A stretch of DNA of 48,340 nucleotides, taken from assembly GCA_017541825.1 (NCBI GenBank), contig JAFXYJ010000098.1:1-48340 (forward strand). The letters run 5' to 3'. This document shows positions 39,978 to 46,584 of this stretch, in pieces; positions within the stretch are counted from its first letter, which is position 1; every line of letters begins with the position of its first letter. Position numbers and translations under genes: made by a program. Source of the DNA: Oscillospiraceae bacterium (GTDB taxonomy: Bacteria > Bacillota > Clostridia > Oscillospirales > Oscillospiraceae). The notes beneath the pieces are model-generated. The model was not told where the DNA came from, did no database searches, and was given only the letters and a program-made list of their open reading frames with translations.

Positions 39978-41105
39978 TTACATTTTGTAACTAATTTTTA
40001 AAATATTTCTGACGATCCACACCGCCGTATCGACCTCCTGCGGCGTGTTGAAGGGAGACACGCTGAATCGGACCGTTCCGGTTTTCAGCGTGCCCGCACA
40101 CGCATGCGCCTGCGGCGCGCACTGCAGGCCTGCCCGGACAGCGATATCCTCTTCTCCGAGGCGAGCCGCGAGCTCCTCGCAGGATATTTCGCGCGGCACG
40201 ACGGAGATGACGCCGGTGCGGTCCGGCTGCTCCGGAAGGATCACATCGAGTCCGTCAATGGACAGAAGGCCCTGGGCAAGCTGTTCCGCCAAGGCTTCTT
40301 CCCTGCCTCTGAGCGCGCGGATACCGCGGCCGGCAATAAAGCGCAGCGCCGCCGAAAGCCCGGCGATCCCGCAAACGTTCAGCGTTCCCGCCTCCAGACG
40401 GTCCGGCAGCTCCTCGGGCATCCCGGGTTCGGCGCTCAGGCTGCCCGTACCGCCCTGCATCAGCGGAACGCCCCTCTGACCGCACAGCAGCAGTCCCGTC
40501 CCCTGCGGACCCATCAGCCCCTTATGACCGGGCATGGCGATAAAGGCGGCGCCGAGGTCTTGAAAATCCATATCATAGATCCCCGCGCTCTGGGCCGCGT
40601 CAATGATCAGCGGAACGCCTGCCCTGCGGCATATCTCGGCGATTTCCTCGATCGGCAGACGATAGCCGAACACATTGGAAACGTGGGTGCATACAGCGAC
40701 GTCGACACCGCTGACGGCTTCGGAGAACGCATCGAGAAAGCCTCCGGTATCAAAAAGCGGGGCGCTCACGATCTGCACCGCGGCCCTGGAAGCGTAGAGC
40801 GGCCGCACCACGGCATTGTGCTCATAACCGGACACAAGCACCCGCGTGCCTGCCCCTGTCAGGGAACGGATGGCGATATTTAGAGCGTGGGTGGCGTTCA
40901 GCGTGAATACGACCTGCGCGGGATCGGGGACATGGAAGAGCGCGGCCGCCTGTTCCCTGCAGGCATAGACCCGTTCCGCCGCGGCCAAGGCCGGGGCATG
41001 GAGCCCCCTACCGGGGGAGGCGCATTCCTTTACGGCGAGGATCATCTCCCGCGTCACCTCCGGCGGCTTGAGGAACGACGTCGCGGCGCTGTCAAGATAG
41101 ATCAC
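39978..41105 (-). CDS. class V aminotransferase, cysteine desulfurase-like
   Basis: A 375-aa PLP enzyme. The start is GTG at 41105 (giving M-I-Y-L-D-S-A-A-T), 9 nt after GGGAGG and overlapping the DUF3343 stop (GTGA); a GTG two codons earlier is too close to that site. Motifs: DSAATSFLKPPEV, NATHALNIAI, GYEHNAVVRPL, IDAAQSAG, MPGHKGLMGPQGTG (PLP Lys), EAGTLNVCGIAGL and VRAGLQCAPQAH (active-site Cys). It releases sulfur (or selenium) from cysteine. No IscU or NifU gene is adjacent; the partner is a DUF3343 protein. Confidence 0.88.
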   Translation of the reverse strand: MIYLDSAATSFLKPPEVTREMILAVKECASPGRGLHAPALAAAERVYACREQAAALFHVPDPAQVVFTLNATHALNIAIRSLTGAGTRVLVSGYEHNAVVRPLYASRAAVQIVSAPLFDTGGFLDAFSEAVSGVDVAVCTHVSNVFGYRLPIEEIAEICRRAGVPLIIDAAQSAGIYDMDFQDLGAAFIAMPGHKGLMGPQGTGLLLCGQRGVPLMQGGTGSLSAEPGMPEELPDRLEAGTLNVCGIAGLSAALRFIAGRGIRALRGREEALAEQLAQGLLSIDGLDVILPEQPDRTGVISVVPREISCEELAARLGEEDIAVRAGLQCAPQAHACAGTLKTGTVRFSVSPFNTPQEVDTAVWIVRNILKISYKM

Positions 41106-41353
41106 GCCCACACCTCCCGATAACCGCCGCTGCCGTCGGGCACGAATACGCGGCCGTGGCTGATCTGACGGCTGTCAAGGACCTCCAGGGCCTGCCGCAG
41201 ACGCTTCTCGGTCACTCCGGCGGCGTAGACGCAGCCTTTGTCCGAGAGGCCCGCAGGCGCTTTGATGATCTTGGCCGGGACGCCGCCCGCGCTCAGGACC
41301 CGTGTGCCGCGCTGGGCATGGGTCAGAGAACGAAACAGGATGATGGCAGACAT
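41102..41353 (-). CDS. DUF3343 protein, putative Se/S carrier-like
   Basis: An 83-aa protein with the start at 41353 (MSAIILFRSLTHAQRG) after GGAGGG; the longer frame starts inside a terminator hairpin. Motifs: IILFRSLTHAQRGTRVLSAGG, KIIKAPAGLSDKGCVYAAG with one conserved Cys, and LRQALEVLDSRQISHGRVF. The family is thought to carry sulfur or selenium, and the partner is a Cys desulfurase-like gene whose start overlaps its stop. No selenophosphate synthase (selD) or other Se genes lie in this window. Confidence 0.85.
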   Translation of the reverse strand: MSAIILFRSLTHAQRGTRVLSAGGVPAKIIKAPAGLSDKGCVYAAGVTEKRLRQALEVLDSRQISHGRVFVPDGSGGYREVWA

Positions 41354-41354
41354 G

Positions 41355-41402
41355 AAAAAACCCTCCGCATAGATGAATGACACTCCATTCTATGCGAAGG
41401 GT
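41355..41402 (-). terminator. terminator of ispF, whose 3' arm holds the DUF3343 RBS
   Basis: On the minus strand, ACCCTTCGCATAGA (41402-41389) pairs with TCTATGCGGAGGGT (41373-41360) over 14 positions including one G-U pair, followed by a T tract. The GGAGGG of the 3' arm plus the T tract is exactly the spacing region before the DUF3343 ATG at 41353. Confidence 0.8.
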
Positions 41403-41412
41403 CCGGATCCGT

Positions 41413-41895
41413 TTATTTTGACGTGAGCAGCGCGATCGCCTGGGCGGAAATACCCTCGCCCCGGCCTGTGAAGCCCAGATGCTCCTCGGTGGTGGCCTTG
41501 ATATTGACCCTCTCCGGATCGATCCCCAGCGCCCGGGCGGTGTTCAGGCGCATCTGCTCCATATACGGTGCGAGCCGGGGCCTCTGTGCGACGATCGTGG
41601 CGTCGATGTTGACGATCTCCCAGCCTTTTTCCCGGATCATTCCGGCTGTATGCTCTGTGAGCAGAAGACTGCTGATCCCCGCATACCGCTCGTCGTTATC
41701 GGGAAAATGCCGGCCGATATCCCCCAGCGCCGCGGCGCCGAGGACCGCGTCCATGATCGCGTGAAGGAGCACGTCCGCGTCCGAGTGGCCCAGCAGCCCC
41801 TTTTCCCAGGGGATCTCCATGCCTCCGAGGACAAGCCTGCGCCCCTCGGCGAGCTGATGGACGTCATAGCCCTGTCCGATGCGGAATTCACTCAT
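41413..41895 (-). CDS. ispF: 2-C-methyl-D-erythritol 2,4-cyclodiphosphate synthase
   Basis: A 160-aa trimeric enzyme of the MEP isoprenoid pathway. GQGYDVHQL (zinc ligands Asp11, His13), [47 protein letters not shown] and the C-terminal [17 protein letters not shown] are all present. The start overlaps the ispD stop by 8 bp, and the gene ends at the terminator hairpin. Confidence 0.95.
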   Translation of the reverse strand: MSEFRIGQGYDVHQLAEGRRLVLGGMEIPWEKGLLGHSDADVLLHAIMDAVLGAAALGDIGRHFPDNDERYAGISSLLLTEHTAGMIREKGWEIVNIDATIVAQRPRLAPYMEQMRLNTARALGIDPERVNIKATTEEHLGFTGRGEGISAQAIALLTSK

Positions 41896-42607
41896 GGCGG
41901 CTCCTCAATATGGCGGAGGCAGCGGCCAGATCCGCCGGGACCGTAATTTTGATATTCTCCGGCGAGCCTTTGGACAGACGCACCGTAAAGCCCATGGCCT
42001 CCACGGCAGCGCAGTCGTCCGTGTACTCCTTCCCCTCCCTGACAGCCGCGGTGAGGGCGCCCTTGAGCAGGTCCGGGATAAATGCCTGGGGCGTCTGTAC
42101 GGCGACAAGGCTGCTGCGGTCCGGCGTGCTGACCACGACGTTGTCGCGGATCTCCTTGACCGTGTCGGTCACCGGGATCGCTGGCGCCGCGCAGCGGAAC
42201 ATCGCTGCCGTATGCATCGCGTCGCGGATGATCTCCTCGGTGACAAGCGGGCGCGCGCCGTCGTGAACGAGCACGATGCGGGCGTCACGGCGGATGGAGG
42301 AGACGCCGGCCAGAACGCTTTTCGTTCTGGTATCGCCGCCGATCACGACCTTGTTGACCTTTCCGATGCCGTAGGAGCGGCAGAGCTCCGCCGTCTGTTC
42401 GAGCCGGTCCTCCCTGGCCACAACGACGATCTCATCCACAAAGCCGCAGCCGTCGAAGGCGCGCAGCGTCCGGGCCAGCACCGGCATGCCCTCCAGCGGA
42501 AGGAAAAGCTTGTCCTGTCCCATACGCTCCGAGCGTCCGGCCGCCACGACGACGACGCTGCATGTGGTGTTTTTCACTTTTCGGATTACCTGCGCGACTT
42601 TGCTCAT
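41888..42607 (-). CDS. ispD: 2-C-methyl-D-erythritol 4-phosphate cytidylyltransferase
   Basis: A 239-aa enzyme that makes CDP-ME in the MEP pathway. [22 protein letters not shown] is the CTP loop; [27 protein letters not shown] and [10 protein letters not shown] follow, with an [13 protein letters not shown] block near the C-terminus. The adjacent ispF secures the assignment, unlike the glycan-cluster paralogue at 17882-18598. The first ~12 residues ([12 protein letters not shown]) are a basic lead not seen in all members. Confidence 0.94.
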   Translation of the reverse strand: MSKVAQVIRKVKNTTCSVVVVAAGRSERMGQDKLFLPLEGMPVLARTLRAFDGCGFVDEIVVVAREDRLEQTAELCRSYGIGKVNKVVIGGDTRTKSVLAGVSSIRRDARIVLVHDGARPLVTEEIIRDAMHTAAMFRCAAPAIPVTDTVKEIRDNVVVSTPDRSSLVAVQTPQAFIPDLLKGALTAAVREGKEYTDDCAAVEAMGFTVRLSKGSPENIKITVPADLAAASAILRSRHE

Positions 42608-42652
42608 ATTGCATCTCCGTAGCAGACAAATCGTTTCTTTTAAAGTATCTTT

Positions 42653-42681
42653 ATTGTACGCGCCGCGGTCATCCCCGTCAA
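42653..42681 (-). promoter_or_regulatory. sigma-A promoter of ispD-ispF
   Basis: On the minus strand, TTGACG (42681-42676), a 17-nt spacer and TACAAT (42658-42653) lie 45 bp before the ispD ATG. Confidence 0.6.
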
Positions 42682-42734
42682 CTGCTTATTTTCCCGCGGG
42701 TGAACCTGCCCATCCGTCCAAAGGCGCCGTGCTG

Positions 42735-42767
42735 AAAAAAGGACGGACGGCAATGCCGTCCGTCCTT
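42735..42767 (-). terminator. terminator of the MATE gene
   Basis: A perfect 13-bp stem, AAGGACGGACGGC/GCCGTCCGTCCTT (42739-42751 and 42755-42767), has a 3-nt loop, followed on the minus strand by T6. It lies 17 bp after the transporter stop. Confidence 0.9.
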
Positions 42768-42784
42768 GATACTGCGATACAGAC

Positions 42785-44365
42785 TCAGGGAATAATGTCC
42801 GCGGGAACCTCGCCCCCGGGGGCATCCTGCGCAAGCCCGTCGGGGACTTCGGGAGCCTCGTGCCCGCCGAAGCCTTCGGGCGCACCGGGACCGCCGGGGC
42901 CGCCGGGACCTCCGGGTCCACCGGGGCCGCCGGGACCTCCGGGTCCACCGGGGCCGCCGGGACCTCCAGGGCCGTGACCGAACTGCATGATGCGCAGATT
43001 CTTCCAGCGGCCGTATTTGTAGATGAAATAGGTGGCGATCGCGTTGACGATCATGCCGAACACCATGGATACGAACACCATCCGCTCCTGCGTCCACAGC
43101 GTGGCGCCCGCACCTCTGGCCAGCGCAACGAAGCCGTAGGCGGTGATCAGGCGGAGAACGATGTTGGTCGCAATGCCCATCCACATCGGAGAGATCGTAT
43201 CTCCGGCGCCGCGGACGACGCCCATCATGGGCTGCGAGAAGGAGTTGATCACATAACAGGGCGCGATGATGTATATGAGACCCATGGTCATTTTGTTGAG
43301 CGCCATTTCAGGAGTGAATACACGGAGCAGATACGGTCCGCCCAGCAGGACCGCAGGGCCCATGACGGCGGTGACGATCAGCGACATGATGATGCACTGC
43401 CTGAGGCCGATCTTGACGCGGTCCATCCTGCCGGCGCCGATGTTCTGACCGGCATAGGTGGACATGGCCATACCGAAGGTCATGGTGGGCATCATCGCGT
43501 AACCGTCCACACGCATGGTCAGCGAGTTGGCGGCGATGAACAGGCTGTCGCCGAAGCTGTTGATCAGGCGGGTCACGAGCAGGTTGGAGACGCTGGTGAG
43601 CGCCATCGTGATGCCGGAGGGGATGCCCAGGCTGACGATCCTCTTCATATAGGCGCCGTCAGGCTTCCATTCCGTTTTGGTCAGAGTGAAATACTGTTTC
43701 AGAGAAAGGACCTTCCGGATACAGAGGATGCCGGAAACGGCCTGCGCGAAGATCGTGGCGAGCGCCACGCCGGCCACACCCATGGAATTGACCAGCAGAA
43801 GGTCGCCGATGATGTTCAGCACGGTCGTCAGGAGCAGATAACCCAGCGCGGAGAAGGAGTCCCCCATGCCGCGGAGGATGCCGCTGAAGATGTTGTATCC
43901 GAAGTTGCCGGCAATGCCGAGGAAAGAGATGATCAGGTAAGTCCGGCAGTCGTCATAGAGCTCGGGGAGAGTGTTGATCGCACGGAGCATCGGGTCTACG
44001 ATCATCGGACCGACGATCATAATGAATACACTGACGATAACAGACAGGATCGCACAGTTGGCAATGGTCTTGCCCAGACCTTCCTTGTTGCGTGCGCCGA
44101 AGAACTGTGCCACCATGATGCCGGCGCCGGTGGCGATGCCCACGAAAAGAGCCATCATCACCATCAGGACCGGGAAGGCGCTTCCGACTGCAGCCAGTGC
44201 GGTGTAGCCCCATTTACTGTTGCCTACAACGATGGTGTCGACCGTATTGTAGAGCTGCTGGGCGAAGTTGCCGAGGATCAGCGGGACGGCAAACATGCCC
44301 AAACGTTTCCAGGGAGTTCCCTCACTCATGTTGCGCGGCTGGAACAGGTCCTTAAAACTTGCCAA
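42785..44365 (-). CDS. MATE-family efflux transporter with collagen-like Gly-Gly-Pro tail
   Basis: A 526-aa protein. Residues ~1-460 are a 12-TM MATE antiporter (MFAVPLILGNFAQQLYNTVDTIVVG at TM1, PVLMVMMALFVGIATGAGIMVAQFFGARN, GMAMSTYAGQNIGAGRMDRV). From residue 464 a His leads into about ten Gly-Gly-Pro triplets (to ~493), then an acidic Pro/Glu/Ala tail ending ADIIP. The likely start is TTG at 44365, 10 nt from GGGAG; two ATGs just upstream read a different frame that stops after 7-8 codons. MATE proteins export cations, drugs or metabolites using H+ or Na+. The tail lies on the cytoplasmic side if the topology is normal and is not part of the family. Confidence 0.88.
   Translation of the reverse strand: MASFKDLFQPRNMSEGTPWKRLGMFAVPLILGNFAQQLYNTVDTIVVGNSKWGYTALAAVGSAFPVLMVMMALFVGIATGAGIMVAQFFGARNKEGLGKTIANCAILSVIVSVFIMIVGPMIVDPMLRAINTLPELYDDCRTYLIISFLGIAGNFGYNIFSGILRGMGDSFSALGYLLLTTVLNIIGDLLLVNSMGVAGVALATIFAQAVSGILCIRKVLSLKQYFTLTKTEWKPDGAYMKRIVSLGIPSGITMALTSVSNLLVTRLINSFGDSLFIAANSLTMRVDGYAMMPTMTFGMAMSTYAGQNIGAGRMDRVKIGLRQCIIMSLIVTAVMGPAVLLGGPYLLRVFTPEMALNKMTMGLIYIIAPCYVINSFSQPMMGVVRGAGDTISPMWMGIATNIVLRLITAYGFVALARGAGATLWTQERMVFVSMVFGMIVNAIATYFIYKYGRWKNLRIMQFGHGPGGPGGPGGPGGPGGPGGPGGPGGPGGPGAPEGFGGHEAPEVPDGLAQDAPGGEVPADIIP
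42896..42976 (-). repeat. three 27-bp tandem repeats coding for (GGP)n
   Basis: Units at 42896-42922, 42923-42949 and 42950-42976: the first two are identical and the third differs only near its outer end. Each unit codes for three Gly-Gly-Pro triplets, with codon choices repeated exactly, so growth by unit duplication is likely. The copy number may vary between strains. Confidence 0.9.
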
Positions 44366-44404
44366 ATCTCATCATCTCCCTTTCATTTCAATAGCATGGT
44401 ATGT

Positions 44405-44433
44405 ATTGTATCAGATATGGATATTGAACGCAA
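44405..44433 (-). promoter_or_regulatory. sigma-A-like promoter of the MATE gene
   Basis: On the minus strand, TTGCGT (44433-44428), a 17-nt spacer and TACAAT (44410-44405) lie 39 bp before the TTG start. The -35 is weak. Confidence 0.45.
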
Positions 44434-44438
44434 GAATC

Positions 44439-44470
44439 AAAAAAGCGGAGAAAGCATAAACTTTCTCCGC
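44439..44470 (-). terminator. terminator of the DUF1508 gene
   Basis: A perfect 10-bp stem, GCGGAGAAAG (44445-44454) with CTTTCTCCGC (44461-44470), has a 6-nt loop and six Ts after it on the minus strand (44444-44439). The plus side also has a T5, so it may work both ways. Confidence 0.85.
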
Positions 44471-44513
44471 GGTTTTTGTGCATCATTGGATAAAGAAAAT
44501 TTATAACTTGTAA

Positions 44514-44891
44514 TTATTTGTTCTCTTCCTTTACAATGCTGCCCTCTGCGGCATTCTTTTTGACCGATTCGATGCCGTTCATGACACTGGGTTTGGACTT
44601 GTAGCCCTCGCCGACGGCAATGATCTGGCCGTTTGTCGCCTTCAGCCGATAACGGAATTCACCGGCCTTGTCATTGTAGACCTCAAATTTGGGGTGCTTC
44701 TCGGTCTTGTAGCCCTCGACAGTCTGATCCTCCACGGGAGCGATCGGCGCGTTGCGGATCACACTGGCGATCCCCTTCCGGCAGGCGGCCTCGCTGGTAT
44801 AGACCTCTGAAGTGGCGATCGTCTCGCCGTTGCCGGCCTTCAGGTTGAACATGATGCCGGTTTTAACCGTTCTAATAACAAATTTGCCCAT
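44514..44891 (-). CDS. DUF1508 (YegP-like) protein with two repeats
   Basis: A 125-aa protein of two DUF1508 units: MGKFVIRTVKTGIMFNLKAGNGETIATSEVYTSEAACRKGIASVIRNA (~1-48), and FEVYNDKAGEFRYRLKATNGQIIAVGEGYKSKPSVMNGIESVKKNA (~68-114). The linker carries VEDQTVEGY. Each unit is a small beta-beta-alpha fold of unknown function; YegP of E. coli has the same duplication. It is monocistronic: its own promoter candidate lies upstream (44925-44953), AGGAGG before the ATG, and a terminator downstream. Confidence 0.9.
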   Translation of the reverse strand: MGKFVIRTVKTGIMFNLKAGNGETIATSEVYTSEAACRKGIASVIRNAPIAPVEDQTVEGYKTEKHPKFEVYNDKAGEFRYRLKATNGQIIAVGEGYKSKPSVMNGIESVKKNAAEGSIVKEENK

Positions 44892-44924
44892 CGTCAGAGC
44901 CTCCTGTTTCTATTTTATACAAAC

Positions 44925-44953
44925 AGCATAATCCATCGAGCTCAAAAATGCAA
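44925..44953 (-). promoter_or_regulatory. sigma-A-like promoter of the DUF1508 gene
   Basis: On the minus strand, TTGCAT (44953-44948), a 17-nt spacer and TATGCT (44930-44925) lie 33 bp before the ATG. A TATAAA box slightly nearer the gene is an alternative -10, but lacks a well-placed -35. Confidence 0.4.
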
Positions 44954-45028
44954 GAAAAATCGACGGATCCTGCAATTTTATAAACCGGCGGCAGCCGCTC
45001 CGTCAGGGCGTGCGCAAGCCGTCCGAGC

Positions 45029-46249
45029 TCACTTCAGCACGACACGCCTGAAGTTTTTCTTGCCCCTGCGGAGCACCACGCCGCGGCGAAGCTCCTCGGT
45101 GGAGATCACGAGATCGATGTCGGTGACCTTGTCGCTGCCGCAGATCACGCCGCCCTGCTGGATGTTCCTCCTGGCGTCGCTGCGGGAGGAGCACAGGCCG
45201 CTGAGTACCAGCAGGTTCATGATATCCGCGCCTTCCCCGTTCAGATCCGCCTCACCGATGACCGTCTCGGGAATCTCCTCAGTGCTGCCCGCGCTGAAAA
45301 TCGCCCGCGCTTTCTCCCGCGCGGCGGAGGCTTCCTCTTCTCCGTGGACGAGCTTTGTAAGCTCGAAAGCCAGGATCTCCTTGGCCTCGTTGATCTTCGC
45401 GTCCTTCCAGCCGGCCATCTCGTCGATCTGCTCCAGGGGCAGGAAGGTCAGCATCCGCAGGCACTTGAGCACGTCGGCGTCGCCCACGTTGCGCCAGTAC
45501 TGGAAGAACTCGTAGGGAGAGGTCTTGTTCGGATCGAGCCAGACGGCGTTGCCGGCAGTCTTGCCCATCTTGTTGCCCTGGGAGTCGGTGAGCAGCGTAA
45601 TGGTCATGGCATAGGCGTCCTTGCCGAGCTTTTTGCGGATCAGCTCCGTACCGCCGAGCATGTTGCTCCACTGGTCGTCGCCGCCGAACTGCATATTGCA
45701 GCCGAGCTCTTTGTACAGGTGGTAGAAATCGTAGCTCTGCATGATCATGTAGTTGAACTCAAAGAAGCTCAGACCCTTTTCCATGCGCTGCTTGTAGCAT
45801 TCGGCGCGCAGCATGTTGTTGACGCTGAAATATGTGCCCACCTCGCGCAGGAGCTCCACATAGTTGAGGTCCAGCAGCCAGTCGGCGTTGTTGACCATGA
45901 TGGCCTTGTTGTCGGAGAAATCGATGAATTTCTCCATCTGGCGCCGGAAGCACTCGGCGTTGTGATTGATGTCCTCCCGTGTCAGCATTTTGCGCATGTC
46001 CGTGCGGCCGGAGGGGTCTCCGATCATCGTAGTGCCGCCGCCGATCAGCGCGATGGGCGTGTTGCCGGCTTCCTGCAGGCGCTTCATCAGTGTCAGCGCC
46101 ATGAAATGGCCGGCGGTCAGGCTGTCCGCGGTACAGTCAAAGCCGATATAGAATTTGGCCCTGCCGTTGTTGACGAGCTCACGGATCTCCTCCTCGTCCG
46201 TGACCTGGGCAATCAGCCCGCGCCGCTGGAGTTCTTCATAGATCTGCAT
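45029..46249 (-). CDS. tyrS: tyrosyl-tRNA synthetase
   Basis: A 406-aa class I synthetase. The start is at the ATG at 46249 (MQIYEELQRRGLIAQVTD) behind AAGGAG; a longer frame upstream enters the T-box terminator region. FYIGFDCTADSLTAGHFMAL is the HIGH region; FEFNYMIMQSYDFYHLYKELGCNMQFGGDDQWSN is the Tyr/tRNA pocket; NKMGKTAGNAVWLD is the KMSKS-equivalent; and an S4 RNA-binding domain ends the protein (~340-406). The T-box upstream, with a UAC specifier, confirms tyrosine. No clear terminator is seen after the gene. Confidence 0.95.
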   Translation of the reverse strand: MQIYEELQRRGLIAQVTDEEEIRELVNNGRAKFYIGFDCTADSLTAGHFMALTLMKRLQEAGNTPIALIGGGTTMIGDPSGRTDMRKMLTREDINHNAECFRRQMEKFIDFSDNKAIMVNNADWLLDLNYVELLREVGTYFSVNNMLRAECYKQRMEKGLSFFEFNYMIMQSYDFYHLYKELGCNMQFGGDDQWSNMLGGTELIRKKLGKDAYAMTITLLTDSQGNKMGKTAGNAVWLDPNKTSPYEFFQYWRNVGDADVLKCLRMLTFLPLEQIDEMAGWKDAKINEAKEILAFELTKLVHGEEEASAAREKARAIFSAGSTEEIPETVIGEADLNGEGADIMNLLVLSGLCSSRSDARRNIQQGGVICGSDKVTDIDLVISTEELRRGVVLRRGKKNFRRVVLK

Positions 46250-46281
46250 TTTTATATCTCCTTTGAAGTATTGTTTTCGTG

Positions 46282-46548
46282 AAAAAAGCCCTCTGTTCAC
46301 AAGGAACAGAGGGCGAAATCAACTCGCGGTACCACCTCATTCGCCGCCTCCTCACGAAAGCGGCCTCGTGCCGTGCCATCACACGGTCCGCGCTGTAACG
46401 GGCGCCCCCGGGCGAGCCTACTGGGCCGAAAGGCCGTTCGGGCGCCGGCTCCGCGGTGTATTCGGCAAAACACCCTCTCCCCCTTCCACCGGCCGGGGGC
46501 TCTCTGTACAGGGTCTGCTTCGCTTACTGGTCCGCATCATCGCTGTGG
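46282..46548 (-). ncRNA. T-box riboswitch (tRNA-Tyr sensing) in the tyrS leader
   Basis: On the minus strand the leader contains, in order: Stem I with an AGAGAG motif and a CCGGTGGAAGG distal loop (about 46510-46475); a specifier loop GAATACACC with the Tyr codon UAC at 46460-46458; the T-box core TGGTACCGCG (46334-46325), which pairs with an uncharged tRNA 3' end; and a terminator, GCCCTCTGTTC (46288-46298 on plus) with GAACAGAGGGC (46304-46314), followed by six Ts. Uncharged tRNA-Tyr would favour the antiterminator and tyrS expression. The 331-bp region between recN and tyrS is largely accounted for by this element. Confidence 0.93.
46288..46314 (-). terminator. T-box terminator stem
   Basis: A perfect 11-bp stem with a 5-nt loop and a T6 tract (46287-46282), 33 bp before the tyrS start. 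It is mutually exclusive with the antiterminator that uses the TGGTACCGCG core. Confidence 0.9.
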
Positions 46549-46555
46549 CGGTGCT

Positions 46556-46584
46556 ATTCTATCCAATCGCCGGGCAAAAGTCAA
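46556..46584 (-). promoter_or_regulatory. sigma-A promoter of the tyrS T-box
   Basis: On the minus strand, TTGACT (46584-46579), a 17-nt spacer and TAGAAT (46561-46556) sit just upstream of Stem I. The -35 overlaps the recN stop codon. Confidence 0.7.

Noticed and set aside
42896..42976. Tandem repeats considered as a CRISPR-like or noncoding array
   Set aside because: Units are contiguous without spacers, a multiple of three, and code for a regular Gly-Gly-Pro tract in frame with the transporter.
42860..44506. Long plus-strand open frame opposite the MATE gene
   Set aside because: Low-complexity, His/Asp/Glu/Gly-rich translation with no family features; it also crosses the terminator of the DUF1508 gene.
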